Shown here piece after piece: positions 25,678-34,207 of a DNA stretch of 64,000 bases. The notes under the pieces are model-generated. The model made no database searches, had not been told where the DNA came from, and saw only the letters and a list, made by a program, of their open reading frames with translations. A program made the position numbers and the translations under genes. Every line of letters starts with the position of its first letter. Position 1 is the first letter of the stretch. Source of the stretch: DAIDKA01 sp036489445 (lineage in GTDB: Bacteria > Pseudomonadota > Gammaproteobacteria > Steroidobacterales > Steroidobacteraceae); NCBI GenBank assembly GCA_036489445.1, contig DASXFV010000031.1:46133-110132 (forward strand), given 5' to 3'.

Positions 25678-27155
25678 TGGACGATGAAAACTCACTGATC
25701 GCGGACCGGCGCGCAAAGCTCGCGAAACTGCGTGCAGCAGGCGTGGCCTTTCCCAACGACTTCCGGCGCGATGCGCTGGCCGGGGATCTGCATGCCGCCT
25801 TTGGCGGCCGCGACGATGACTGGCTGCTCAACAATCCTACGGCCGTGAAGGTCGGCGGACGGATGATGTTCAAGCGCGTCATGGGCAAGGCGAGCTTTGC
25901 CAAGCTTGCCGATCGCACCGGTCAGATTCAGCTGTTCCTGCAGGCCGAGACTCTGGGAAGCGCGTACGAGGACTTCAAGAGCGCCGATGTCGGCGACATC
26001 CTGGGGGCCGAGGGGGTGCTGTTCCGCACCAAGACCGGCGAGCTGTCCGTACGCGTCAGCGCACTGCGGACGCTGGCGAAGTCGCTGCGCCCGCTGCCGG
26101 ACAAGTGGCATGGCATCGCCGATGTGGATATGCGGTATCGACAGCGCTACGTCGATCTCATCATGACCGAGGCGAGCCGCGAAGTGTTCCGTACGCGCTC
26201 GCGCATCGTGCGCTACCTGCGCGACTTCCTGGACGCGCTGGACTTCCTGGAAGTCGAGACGCCCATGATGCAGCCGATTCCCGGTGGGGCGGCGGCGCGG
26301 CCGTTCAGCACTCATTACAACGCGCTGGACATCGACATGTACCTGCGGATTGCGCCGGAGCTGTACCTGAAGCGCATGGTCGTCGGTGGCTTTGAGCGCG
26401 TCTATGAATTGAACCGCGTGTTCCGCAACGAGGGACTCTCCACGCGGCACAATCCGGAATTCACCATGCTCGAGCTGTATCTGGCATACGGGGACTACCA
26501 TGATCTGATGGACTGGGCGGAGAAGGCCCTGCGGGGCATGGCCCATGCGATCAAGGGTCGCGACAGCATCGAGTACCAGGGCCGTACCTATGATCTGGCC
26601 GCCCCGTTCCGCCGCGTGACGGTGGAACAGTCGATCATCGAGCGCAACCCGGAGCTGGACCCGACGCTGCTGCGTGATCTTGCGTACCTGCGGCGCGCCT
26701 GCGACCAACTGGTCATTCCCTTCAGCGATCGCGATGGCCCGGGTAAGCTGCAGATCGAGATCTTTGAGAAGACCGTCGAACAGACCCTGATGGATCCGAC
26801 CTTCGTGTACGCCTACCCCGTGGAGGTGTCACCCCTGTCGCGCTCCAATGACAAGGATGCGTTTATCACGGATCGCTTTGAGTTCTTCCTGGCGGGGCGC
26901 GAGCTGGCCAACGGCTTCTCGGAGCTGAATGATCCGGAGGATCAGGCGGCGCGCTTCCAGGCGCAGGTGGCGCGCAAGGACAAGGGTGATGAGGAGGCCA
27001 TGTTCTACGACGCGGACTACGTGCGAGCTCTGGAATACGGCATGCCGCCGACCGCGGGGCTCGGTGTGGGCATCGACCGTCTGGTCATGTTCTTCACCGA
27101 CTCAGCGTCGATTCGCGATGTGATCGCCTTTCCACAGCTGCGCCCGGAAGCTTGA
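25677..27155 (+). CDS. lysS: Lysine--tRNA ligase (class II)
   Basis: Charges tRNA-Lys. The 492-residue product has the N-terminal OB-fold anticodon domain (VGGRMMFKRVMGKASFAKLADRTGQIQLFLQ; key residues GR-M--R-MGKASF--L-D) and class II motif 1 (FLEVETPMMQPIPGGAAARPF region). Motif 2 (FRNEGLSTRHNPEFTMLE) and motif 3 (GLGVGIDRLVM) follow. It starts at the ATG sharing one base with the prfB stop, the same coupling as prfB-lysS in E. coli. The length is normal (505 in E. coli). Confidence 0.97.
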   Translation: MDDENSLIADRRAKLAKLRAAGVAFPNDFRRDALAGDLHAAFGGRDDDWLLNNPTAVKVGGRMMFKRVMGKASFAKLADRTGQIQLFLQAETLGSAYEDFKSADVGDILGAEGVLFRTKTGELSVRVSALRTLAKSLRPLPDKWHGIADVDMRYRQRYVDLIMTEASREVFRTRSRIVRYLRDFLDALDFLEVETPMMQPIPGGAAARPFSTHYNALDIDMYLRIAPELYLKRMVVGGFERVYELNRVFRNEGLSTRHNPEFTMLELYLAYGDYHDLMDWAEKALRGMAHAIKGRDSIEYQGRTYDLAAPFRRVTVEQSIIERNPELDPTLLRDLAYLRRACDQLVIPFSDRDGPGKLQIEIFEKTVEQTLMDPTFVYAYPVEVSPLSRSNDKDAFITDRFEFFLAGRELANGFSELNDPEDQAARFQAQVARKDKGDEEAMFYDADYVRALEYGMPPTAGLGVGIDRLVMFFTDSASIRDVIAFPQLRPEA

Positions 27156-27998
27156 GTGATCGGCGGCGGGGGCGCGGCGCCTGCGGCGCCGCTGGACGCA
27201 CCCATCGGCGTCTTTGATTCGGGCATCGGTGGTCTCACCGTGCTCGCTGCGCTGATGCGGGCGCTGCCGCATGAGCGTTTCATGTACCTGGGCGATACGG
27301 CGCGGCTGCCCTATGGCACCAAGAGCGCCCAGACTGTGGCGCGCTACGCGGTGCAGGCGGCCGAGGTGCTGGCACGGCACGGCGTCAAATGCCTGGTGGT
27401 GGCCTGCAATACCGCAGCCTCGGTGGGCCTGGATGCCGTGCGCGCCCGCATCGGGGAGCTGCCGGTCATCGGGGTCATCGAGCCCGGAGCCCAGGCCGCC
27501 TGCGCGGCCACGAGCAGCGGACACATCGCCGTCATCGCCACCGAAGCCACGGTTCGTGGCGGTGCCTATCAGCGGGCGATTCTGGAACGGCGCACGGATG
27601 CCAGGGTTGAGCAGCTGCCCACCCAGCTGCTGGTGGCATTGGCCGAGGAGGGCCTGGTGGATGGTCCGGTGGCGCAGAGCATCGTGAACTATTACCTGGG
27701 GCCGCTGTTTGCCGGTGAGTCGGCGCCAGACACGCTGGTTCTGGGGTGCACGCATTTTCCGCCGCTGCTGTCGAGCATTCGTGAGGTGGTGGGTCCGCAG
27801 ATCCGGATCGTCGATTCGGCGCTGACCACTGCGGCGACCGTGCGTGATGCGCTCGCTCTCGCTGGCATCGCCCGTACGAGCGGTTCACAGTCGCTGCAGT
27901 TCATGGCCACCGACGGGCCGGAACGGTTCGCGCGAGTGGGTAGCCGCTTTTTGGGTCGCACCATCGAGGCGCGGCGGATCGAACTGATCGATCTGTAG
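27156..27998 (+). CDS. murI: Glutamate racemase
   Basis: Makes D-glutamate for peptidoglycan. The GTG start at 27156 directly abuts the lysS stop. The 280-residue product has a Gly/Ala-rich N-terminal extension of about 14 residues, then PIGVFDSGIGGLTVL. The two catalytic Cys are in VVACNTAAS and LGCTHFPPL, and GDTARLPYGTKS is the substrate loop. It ends five bases before the convergent ygfZ stop, with no terminator hairpin visible between them. Confidence 0.95.
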   Translation: MIGGGGAAPAAPLDAPIGVFDSGIGGLTVLAALMRALPHERFMYLGDTARLPYGTKSAQTVARYAVQAAEVLARHGVKCLVVACNTAASVGLDAVRARIGELPVIGVIEPGAQAACAATSSGHIAVIATEATVRGGAYQRAILERRTDARVEQLPTQLLVALAEEGLVDGPVAQSIVNYYLGPLFAGESAPDTLVLGCTHFPPLLSSIREVVGPQIRIVDSALTTAATVRDALALAGIARTSGSQSLQFMATDGPERFARVGSRFLGRTIEARRIELIDL

Positions 27999-28003
27999 CC
28001 CGA

Positions 28004-28918
28004 TCAACCTCGCCCCGCGGGTAATGCGTAAGGCAACTCCAGCTGATGCGCGACGAGGCGCGTCTGCGTCTCGGCGCTCTCGGCGTCGACCTCGGCCTCG
28101 GCGTCGGACCCCGGTGCGGGATTGGTCACGGCCAGGAACTCACAGTGGCCATCGGCCAGCGCGGCGGCCTCCACGACCTTGAAGCTTCTGCCATCGCTCA
28201 ACAGGCCACTTTGTCCGGGCTTCAGATCGCAGGGCAGCTGGGACGCAAACCGCTGCATCCGGCGTTTGACCTGCCCGCGGTAATGCGCCCGGGCAATGAT
28301 TTCCTGCCCGGTGTAGCAGCCCTTGTCCAGCGCAATGCCGTCCGTGACATCCAGATTCAGCATCTGGGCGACGAAGGCCTCGCTGGTGGGCAGGTACACC
28401 TGGGGCAGTCCATCGGCGATGTCACCGGCCGCCCAGTCGCTGCGCGTGCCGGCGGCTGCATCGGCTGCGGGCGAGGAGTGCAGCGCGGCCGGCAGGGCGC
28501 CCGCGAGTGTGGGTATCAGGACCAATTGCCGGGACTTGCCATAGGGCAGGCACAGAACCCCGGCGGGTACAGCCGGCGCTTCCCCCTGGTACCCCAGGAT
28601 CTGCCACTGGGCCGAGTCGTCGCTGATCTGCACTTTGGCGCGCAGGACATACCGTTTCAATCGGGCAACGACTGGTGGCACCAGTTCCCGCGGCAACACG
28701 GCGAGCAGGTCATCCGGCGCCAGACTCGTCAGTCGCAGCAGGGCGATCGCCCGACCCTGCGGCGTGTGGTAACCGGACAGCTGCAGCCGACCGGATTGCA
28801 GGCGCGTGGTGTCATTGGACAGCTGGCCCTGCAAAAAACTGACCGCGTCCGCACCGCGGGCACGCAGCACCCCCAGTCCGAGTTCTGTAATCACCCGCCA
28901 ATCTTTCCACATCACCAT
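28004..28918 (-). CDS. ygfZ: Folate-binding Fe-S cluster maintenance protein YgfZ
   Basis: YgfZ is a GcvT-fold tetrahydrofolate-binding protein needed for repair or assembly of certain Fe-S enzymes. I start at ATG 28918 (AGGA about five bases upstream), giving 304 residues; a much longer upstream frame is non-homologous. The hallmark K-G-C-Y-x-G-Q-E motif appears as DKGCYTGQEIIARAHYRG. The N-terminal FLQGQLSNDT is also typical. It is divergent from the succinate dehydrogenase operon, which encodes an Fe-S enzyme. Confidence 0.94.
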   Translation of the reverse strand: MVMWKDWRVITELGLGVLRARGADAVSFLQGQLSNDTTRLQSGRLQLSGYHTPQGRAIALLRLTSLAPDDLLAVLPRELVPPVVARLKRYVLRAKVQISDDSAQWQILGYQGEAPAVPAGVLCLPYGKSRQLVLIPTLAGALPAALHSSPAADAAAGTRSDWAAGDIADGLPQVYLPTSEAFVAQMLNLDVTDGIALDKGCYTGQEIIARAHYRGQVKRRMQRFASQLPCDLKPGQSGLLSDGRSFKVVEAAALADGHCEFLAVTNPAPGSDAEAEVDAESAETQTRLVAHQLELPYALPAGRG

Positions 28919-28999
28919 GTTTTTCCTGTGCTTTCGGTGCCCGATCGCCTGCGCCTGCGTGGCCTGTTGGGGCGAATTCTGGCAGACTTCCGCGCACCC

Positions 29000-29167
29000 A
29001 TGCAGGCTACCACCCCAGAATTCCCCGCCCCGGAGGCGTATGCCCCGCCGGCAGCCGAAGCGGTTGCCGCCCCCCTGCCACCTGCGCGCGAAGTGGGTGG
29101 GCCCAGCGGACCGGAACCCACGCGGTATGGCGACTGGGAGCGCAAAGGTCGCTGCATCGATTTCTGA
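29000..29167 (+). CDS. Succinate dehydrogenase assembly factor 4 homologue (DUF1674)
   Basis: A 55-residue protein whose C-terminus (REVGGPSGPEPTRYGDWERKG, then RCIDF) is the DUF1674/SDHAF4 signature. In eukaryotes SDHAF4 binds flavinylated SdhA and promotes its docking to SdhB. The N-terminal half is Pro/Ala-rich and probably disordered. I choose ATG 29000; a GTG at 28928 in the same frame would add 24 residues. It sits 50 bases before sdhC on the same strand, so it is probably cotranscribed with its client. It is easily missed because the frame also extends far upstream as an antisense of ygfZ. Confidence 0.87.
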   Translation: MQATTPEFPAPEAYAPPAAEAVAAPLPPAREVGGPSGPEPTRYGDWERKGRCIDF

Positions 29168-29217
29168 TTGACGTAAGTTTTGCTGGCACGTCCCCTGAGC
29201 GTGTCGCAGGAGCACCC

Positions 29218-29610
29218 ATGCGCGCCCGACCCTTGTCGCCTCATATGTCCATATACCGGATGCGCCGGTACTGCCTGCTGACCTCGTTTGCCAATCGCAT
29301 CACGGGCGCAGCGTTAAGCGCGGGGTTGCTGCTGTTGATCTATTGGCTGCTGGCCCTGGCGCGCGGCGCCCGTGCCTACGCGCGCGCGCAGCAAGTGCTG
29401 GGATCTGATGTGGCGAAGCTGGTCTACGTGGCGCTCATCGCCGCATTCTCGTACCACCTGCTTGCCGGTATCCGCCATCTGGTCTGGGACACGGGCCGCG
29501 GCATGGAGAAGGCACAGTCGCAGCGCAGCGCCTGGGGGGTCATCGCTGCGGCCCTCGCGTTGACCGCGCTGTGCGCCTGGTGGGCGTTCCGCGCCCGCGA
29601 GGCCGTCTGA
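29218..29610 (+). CDS. sdhC: Succinate dehydrogenase cytochrome b556 subunit
   Basis: Membrane anchor of complex II with three helices, contributing to the haem b and ubiquinone sites. Start ATG 29218 follows AGGAG at 29209-29213. The N-terminus RPLSPHMSIYRM is the family signature. The quinone-site Ser/Arg pair is in SFANRITGA; E. coli has SILHRVSG, so its His30 is Asn here. The haem-ligand His is in FSYHLLAGIRHLVWD. Product 130 residues. It overlaps sdhD by one base. Confidence 0.95.
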   Translation: MRARPLSPHMSIYRMRRYCLLTSFANRITGAALSAGLLLLIYWLLALARGARAYARAQQVLGSDVAKLVYVALIAAFSYHLLAGIRHLVWDTGRGMEKAQSQRSAWGVIAAALALTALCAWWAFRAREAV

Positions 29611-29996
29611 TGAGTCTGCAAACTCCATTGGGCAGGGTGCGTGGCCTGGGGTCGGCCGGCAATGGCGTGCATCACTGGTGGGTGCAACGACTCACGGCCG
29701 TGGCGCTGGTGCCGCTGGCGGTATGGCTGCTGGTGTCGCTGGTGACGCTGCCCGCTTTGGATTTCGTCACCGTGGTGTCCTGGATCGCGGGCACCTGGAC
29801 CGCGAGCCTGCTGAGCCTGTTCGTGATCACCGCCAGCTGGCATTCCAGCTTGGGCCTCCAGGTGATCATCGAGGACTATGTCCATGACGAGGGTGTCAAG
29901 ACCGTCAGCCTGGTGCTGTCGCGCTTCGTGCACGCTCTTCTCGCCGCGCTCGGCGTCTTCGCCGTGCTGCGCATCGCCTTCGGGAGCCCGCTTTGA
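29610..29996 (+). CDS. sdhD: Succinate dehydrogenase membrane anchor subunit
   Basis: Second membrane anchor of complex II. Start ATG 29610 shares an A with the sdhC stop; a longer frame from 29571 is inside sdhC. The 128-residue product has three hydrophobic helices (ALVPLAVWLLVSLVTL; WTASLLSLFVITASWHSSLG; ALLAALGVFAVLRIAFG). WHSSLGLQVIIEDYVHDEG carries the haem-ligand His and the quinone-site Asp-Tyr. Its stop overlaps the sdhA start (TTGA). Confidence 0.95.
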   Translation: MSLQTPLGRVRGLGSAGNGVHHWWVQRLTAVALVPLAVWLLVSLVTLPALDFVTVVSWIAGTWTASLLSLFVITASWHSSLGLQVIIEDYVHDEGVKTVSLVLSRFVHALLAALGVFAVLRIAFGSPL

Positions 29997-31777
29997 GTGC
30001 CTATGAGATCATTGACCACAGCTATGATGTGGTTGTCGTTGGGGCCGGCGGTGCCGGCCTGCGCGCCACGCTCGGCCTGGCCGAGGCGGGTTTGTCCACC
30101 GCCTGCATCAGCAAGCTCTTTCCCACCCGCAGTCACACGGTGGCCGCCCAGGGCGGGATCAGCGCGGCACTGGGGAACATGGGCCCTGATGACTGGCGCT
30201 GGCATATGTACGACACCGTCAAGGGTTCGGACTGGCTGGGTGATCAGGACGCCATCGAGCTGATGTGCAAGGAGGCACCCGCCGCCGTCATCGAGCTTGA
30301 ACACTACGGCGTGCCGTTCTCGCGCACCGAGCAGGGCCGCATCTATCAACGCCCGTTCGGCGGCATGACCACGCATTTTGGCAAGGGCACGGCGCAACGC
30401 ACCTGCGCTGCGGCCGATCGCACCGGTCACGCCATGCTGCATACGCTGTATCAGCAGTCGATCCGTCATGCGGCGACCTTCTTCGTCGAGTACTTTGCCA
30501 TCGACCTGATCATGGAGAACGGCGAGTGCCGCGGCGTCGTGGCACTGGATATGACCGAAGGCAGGGTCCACCGCTTCCGCGCCCATCGCACCATCCTCGC
30601 CACCGGCGGTTATGGGCGCGCGTACTTCTCCTGCACCTCGGCGCATTCGTGCACCGGAGATGGCAATGCCATGGTGCTGCGGGCCGGGCTGCCGCTGTCG
30701 GACATGGAGTTCGTGCAGTTTCACCCCACCGGCATCTACACCGCCGGTTGCCTGATCACCGAAGGGGCGCGCGGTGAGGGCGGCTACCTGACCAATTCGG
30801 CGGGGGATCGGTTCATGGAGCGCTACGCCCCCAATGCCAAGGACCTGGCGTCCCGCGACGTCGTCAGCCGTGCCATGACCATCGAGATCCGCGAGGGTCG
30901 TGGCGTCGGTGAGCACAAGGATCACATCCACCTGCACCTGGAGCATCTGGGACCGGCAGTGATCCATGAGCGTCTGCCCGGCATTGCCGAGACGGCGCGC
31001 ATTTTTGCCGCCGTGGATGTCACGCAGGCGCCGATCCCGGTGCTCCCGACCGTGCACTACAACATGGGCGGCATTCCCTGTAACTACCATTGCGAGGCCC
31101 TGTGTCCGCGCGACGGCGATGTCGAGGCGGTGGTGCCGGGGTTGATGGCCGTGGGTGAGGCCGCTTGCGTCTCGGTGCACGGCGCCAATCGCCTCGGGTC
31201 CAATTCGCTGCTGGATCTGGTCGTCTTCGGACGCGAGGCGGCCCGGCGCTGTGCCGAGGTGCTCGAGCCCAACACCCGTCACCGGCCCCTGGCTGCCGAT
31301 GCGGCTGAGCCGGCACTGACCCGGCTGGATCGCATGCGCCAGGCCAACGGCTCGCGGCCCACCGCCGATATCCGCCTGGAAATGCAGCGCATCATGCAAA
31401 CCGACGCGGCGGTATTTCGCACCGGCCAGTCGCTGGCCGAGGGCGTGACGAAGCTGCAGAGCACTTTCGCCTCCATGGCGGAGGTGAAAGTGGCGGACCG
31501 CACACTGGTGTGGAACACCGATCTGGTGGAGACGCTGGAACTGGATAACCTGCTGCTGCAGGCCACGGCCACCATCAATTCCGCGGTAAACCGCACCGAG
31601 AGCCGCGGGGCGCATGCCCGCGAGGATTTTCCCAACCGCGATGACGCCAACTGGATGAAGCACACCCTGGTATGGGTTGACAGTGGCGGCCAGGTGAAAT
31701 TCGATTACCGGCCCGTGCACATGCGGACCATGACCGATGAGGTCGAGTCGATTCCGCCCAAGACCCGCACCTATTGA
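29993..31777 (+). CDS. sdhA: Succinate dehydrogenase flavoprotein subunit
   Basis: FAD subunit that oxidises succinate to fumarate. The best start is TTG 29993, overlapping the sdhD stop (TTGA); no ATG or GTG lies in frame before the dinucleotide motif VVVVGAGGAGLRATLGLAEAG. The flavin-linking His is in RSHTVAAQGGISAALGN. The active-site region includes FHPTGIY and GEAACVSVHGANRLGSNSLLDLVVFG (key residues GE-AC-SVHGANRLG-NSLLD). Length 594, as in E. coli (588). It is tightly followed by sdhB. Confidence 0.97.
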   Translation: MSAYEIIDHSYDVVVVGAGGAGLRATLGLAEAGLSTACISKLFPTRSHTVAAQGGISAALGNMGPDDWRWHMYDTVKGSDWLGDQDAIELMCKEAPAAVIELEHYGVPFSRTEQGRIYQRPFGGMTTHFGKGTAQRTCAAADRTGHAMLHTLYQQSIRHAATFFVEYFAIDLIMENGECRGVVALDMTEGRVHRFRAHRTILATGGYGRAYFSCTSAHSCTGDGNAMVLRAGLPLSDMEFVQFHPTGIYTAGCLITEGARGEGGYLTNSAGDRFMERYAPNAKDLASRDVVSRAMTIEIREGRGVGEHKDHIHLHLEHLGPAVIHERLPGIAETARIFAAVDVTQAPIPVLPTVHYNMGGIPCNYHCEALCPRDGDVEAVVPGLMAVGEAACVSVHGANRLGSNSLLDLVVFGREAARRCAEVLEPNTRHRPLAADAAEPALTRLDRMRQANGSRPTADIRLEMQRIMQTDAAVFRTGQSLAEGVTKLQSTFASMAEVKVADRTLVWNTDLVETLELDNLLLQATATINSAVNRTESRGAHAREDFPNRDDANWMKHTLVWVDSGGQVKFDYRPVHMRTMTDEVESIPPKTRTY

Positions 31778-31791
31778 GGTTCTCAAGAGCA

Positions 31792-32550
31792 ATGAAGATC
31801 AATCCGCATGGGCGAGTGCACAAGGCCGCCGCCGGCGCTGCCGCGGTGCGCACCTTCCGCATCTACCGCTTCGACCCGGATTCGGGCGAGAACCCGCGCA
31901 TCGACACCTTTGAGGTGGACACCAAGGCCTGCGGGCCGATGGTTCTGGATGCGCTGATCCACATCAAGGCCAAGATCGATTCCTCCGTCACCTTCCGCCG
32001 CTCATGCCGCGAGGGCATCTGCGGGTCCTGCGCCATGAACATCAACGGTCTGAACTGTCTGGCCTGTACCACTGCCATCGGGGACCTGGGTTCGGAGCTG
32101 AAGATCTACCCACTGCCGCACCTGCCAGTGGTGAAGGACCTGGTGCCCGACCTGACCAACTTCTACGCGCAGTACGCCTCAGTTGAGCCCTGGCTGAAAA
32201 CCCGTTCCCCGGCCCCCCCCGATCAGGAGCGCCTGCAATCGAAGGAGGACCAGATGAAGATTGACCGGCCGGCCGCCTGCATTCTGTGCGCCTGCTGCTC
32301 AACGGGCTGTCCCAGCTATTGGTGGAACAGCGACCGCTACCTGGGGCCGGCGGCACTGCTCGCCGCCTATCGGTGGATTGTCGACAGCCGCGATGAGGCC
32401 ACCGGTGAGCGACTGGACCAGCTGAACGATCCGTTCAAGCTGTACCGTTGCCACACCATCATGAACTGCACCGATGTCTGCCCAAAGGACCTGAATCCGG
32501 CCCGCGCCATTGCCGAAATCAAGAAGAAAATGCTGGAGCGACAGCACTGA
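31792..32550 (+). CDS. sdhB: Succinate dehydrogenase iron-sulfur subunit
   Basis: Carries electrons from FAD to quinone through three clusters. I take ATG 31792 rather than the TTG at 31774 overlapping the sdhA stop, because a purine-rich AAGAG precedes it. Cysteines for [2Fe-2S]: CREGICGSCAMNINGLNCLAC (Cys at CxxxxCxxC...C). The [4Fe-4S] ligands are in CILCACCSTGCPSYWW, and the [3Fe-4S]/[4Fe-4S] C-terminal set is in CHTIMNCTDVCPKDLNP. Product 252 residues; the N-terminal tail before VRTFRIYRFDP is slightly long. Confidence 0.96.
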   Translation: MKINPHGRVHKAAAGAAAVRTFRIYRFDPDSGENPRIDTFEVDTKACGPMVLDALIHIKAKIDSSVTFRRSCREGICGSCAMNINGLNCLACTTAIGDLGSELKIYPLPHLPVVKDLVPDLTNFYAQYASVEPWLKTRSPAPPDQERLQSKEDQMKIDRPAACILCACCSTGCPSYWWNSDRYLGPAALLAAYRWIVDSRDEATGERLDQLNDPFKLYRCHTIMNCTDVCPKDLNPARAIAEIKKKMLERQH

Positions 32551-32837
32551 GCGCCATCGACCCGAATGCTGCGCCGCCAGATGCCCGGCAGCGTCGCATG
32601 CTGTGGCACTGTCGCCGGGGCATGAAGGAGCTGGACGAGCTGCTCAGCCGCTACGCCCGGGAACGCTACGGTGCGGCGCCCGCCGGTCAGCGGCTGGCCT
32701 TCGAAGCGCTGCTGGCGCTGCCGGATCCGCAGATCGCCGACTATCTGCTGGGCCATGGCACCCCGCCGGAGGGCGAGCTGGCGGCAGTCGTGCGGGCAAT
32801 ATTGAAGTCAATGCCCAGTCCGGCCTGTCCGGCGTGA
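32547..32837 (+). CDS. sdhE: FAD assembly factor SdhE (start uncertain)
   Basis: SdhE (YgfY/DUF339) promotes covalent FAD attachment to SdhA. The core RRMLWHCRRGMKELDELLSRY contains the essential RGMxE motif, and the remaining helices (AFEALLALPDPQIADYLLGHGTPPEGEL) match the family. The start is not obvious. A CTG at 32547 overlapping the sdhB stop would give 96 residues and a full first helix. The first in-frame ATG is 32598 and would remove most of the segment before the RGM motif. The position directly after sdhB, with SDHAF4 before sdhC, makes a self-contained SDH assembly operon. Confidence 0.85.
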   Translation: MSAIDPNAAPPDARQRRMLWHCRRGMKELDELLSRYARERYGAAPAGQRLAFEALLALPDPQIADYLLGHGTPPEGELAAVVRAILKSMPSPACPA

Positions 32838-32862
32838 ACTTTCGGGACCCTTGCCAGTCTAT
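32835..32862 (+). promoter_or_regulatory. Putative sigma-E (RpoE-type) promoter for rpoE-rseA-rseB
   Basis: TGAACTT (32835-32841) and GTCTAT (32857-32862), separated by 15 bases, match the sigma-E consensus GGAACTT-N15-17-GTCTAA at 11 of 13 positions. The -35 begins on the sdhE stop codon. Transcription would start near 32868, about 47 bases before rpoE, giving the expected positive autoregulation. Confidence 0.55.
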
Positions 32863-32915
32863 CCAAGGAGCAAGGCAATCTGTCCCGTAAACGGTACGAG
32901 AGTAAAGTGTAGGGG

Positions 32916-33524
32916 ATGACTGCCGACGCAAGCGATTTGAGCCTGGTCCAACGTGTGCAACACGGGGACAAGGGTGCTTTTGATGTGCTGGTGCTCAAGT
33001 ACCAGCATAAAGTGGTCAAGCTGGTCATGCGTTATGTACGCAACCCTGCAGAAGCTGAAGACATCGCCCAGGACGCCTTTATCAAGGCATACCGCGCCTT
33101 GCCCCAGTTCCGGGGCGATAGCGCCTTCTATACCTGGTTGTACCGCATCGCCATCAACACCGCCAAGAATGCAGTGGTTGCGCGTGACCGCAACCCCGTC
33201 GATTTCGACCTCGACATGACCAACACCGAGGAGTCCTACGAGATGCAAGGCAGACTGAAGGATTCCGAGACCCCCGAGGCCCTGGTGTTGACGGATGAGA
33301 TCCGCACCACCGTGAACGCCGCCATCGCCAATCTGCCGGATGACCTGCGCACGGCGATCGTGCTGCGCGAGCTCGATGGCCTTTCCTATGAAGAGATTGC
33401 TGCAACCATGGACTGTCCGGTCGGGACGGTCCGGTCGCGGATTTTCCGGGCGCGCGAGGCCATCGACAGCCGGCTGCGCGAAGTCTTCGAAGGTGGGCTG
33501 GGCCGCGCGGAGGAAATCGGATGA
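32916..33524 (+). CDS. rpoE: Envelope-stress sigma factor RpoE/AlgU
   Basis: Extracytoplasmic-function sigma factor controlling the outer-membrane stress response. The 202-residue product has sigma region 2 (KYQHKVVKLVMRYVRNPAEAEDIAQDAFIKAYRALPQFRGDSAFYTWLYRIAINTAKN; key residues DIAQDAF-KAY, F---S-F-TWLYRIA-N) and region 4 (LPDDLRTAIVLRELDGLSYEEIAA, CPVGTVRSRIFRARE). Its own likely promoter lies just upstream. It overlaps rseA by four bases (ATGA). The context with rseA and rseB makes the assignment secure. Confidence 0.96.
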   Translation: MTADASDLSLVQRVQHGDKGAFDVLVLKYQHKVVKLVMRYVRNPAEAEDIAQDAFIKAYRALPQFRGDSAFYTWLYRIAINTAKNAVVARDRNPVDFDLDMTNTEESYEMQGRLKDSETPEALVLTDEIRTTVNAAIANLPDDLRTAIVLRELDGLSYEEIAATMDCPVGTVRSRIFRAREAIDSRLREVFEGGLGRAEEIG

Positions 33525-34207
33525 GCAACGAAGAGCTGGAAAGCCAACTATCGGCGATGTTCGACGACGAATTGCCGTCCAGTCAGTGTGAGCTGCTGGC
33601 ACGCCGCCTGGCCCGTGATGAGCTGCTGCGCGGACGCTGGGGTCGCTATGCCGCGATCGGCGCCTGCATCCGTGGTGAACCCGGGGTTGGACTCCAGACC
33701 GCGCTGGCCACCAGGGTCAGCGCCGCCATCAAACAGGAAGCCACCCCCGCCGCCACGCCAGTCGTGGGCAGCCAACGCCGGGGCATGGCAGCTCCGTGGA
33801 TGACGACGCTGGGCGGACTGGCCTCCGCAGCGGCCGTGGCGGCCGTGGCGATATTGTGGATGCGTGGTAGCGGACCCGGTCCGGTTGCGCAGATCCAGGT
33901 GCCTGTCCCAGCGGTGGCCAGGGTAGCGGATACGGGTCGGTCCTCCGCGCCGCAGTTGGCCGCGCTGCCGGCGGCACTGCGCCCGCGCCAGTCCCGGGAG
34001 GCGGACAGCTATGTGGTTCCTGCTGCGGTCTCACAGGGTCCGGCGCTGGTGGCGCCCACGGAACTCGCCAACTACATCGTTGCCCACAGTGAATATTCCG
34101 GGCCCTTGATGCGCCGGAATGCCCTGTCGGCGCTGATTGGTGGGGATTCTGCGGTGCCGCAGATTACCGCTCAGCCCATTGCTGCGGCGGTCGTGACCCG
34201 AAAATGA
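33521..34207 (+). CDS. rseA: Anti-sigma-E factor RseA/MucA
   Basis: Inner-membrane anti-sigma factor that holds RpoE until cleaved by DegS- and RseP-type proteases. The cytosolic N-terminus SNEELESQLSAMFDDELPSSQCELLARRLARDELLRGRWGRYAAIGACIRGE (key residues LS-M-DDEL, W-RY--IG--IRGE) is the sigma-binding domain. One membrane helix follows near residues 90-112 (MTTLGGLASAAAVAAVAILWM), and the rest is periplasmic. Overlaps rpoE and rseB by four bases each. 228 residues. Confidence 0.93.
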   Translation: MSNEELESQLSAMFDDELPSSQCELLARRLARDELLRGRWGRYAAIGACIRGEPGVGLQTALATRVSAAIKQEATPAATPVVGSQRRGMAAPWMTTLGGLASAAAVAAVAILWMRGSGPGPVAQIQVPVPAVARVADTGRSSAPQLAALPAALRPRQSREADSYVVPAAVSQGPALVAPTELANYIVAHSEYSGPLMRRNALSALIGGDSAVPQITAQPIAAAVVTRK

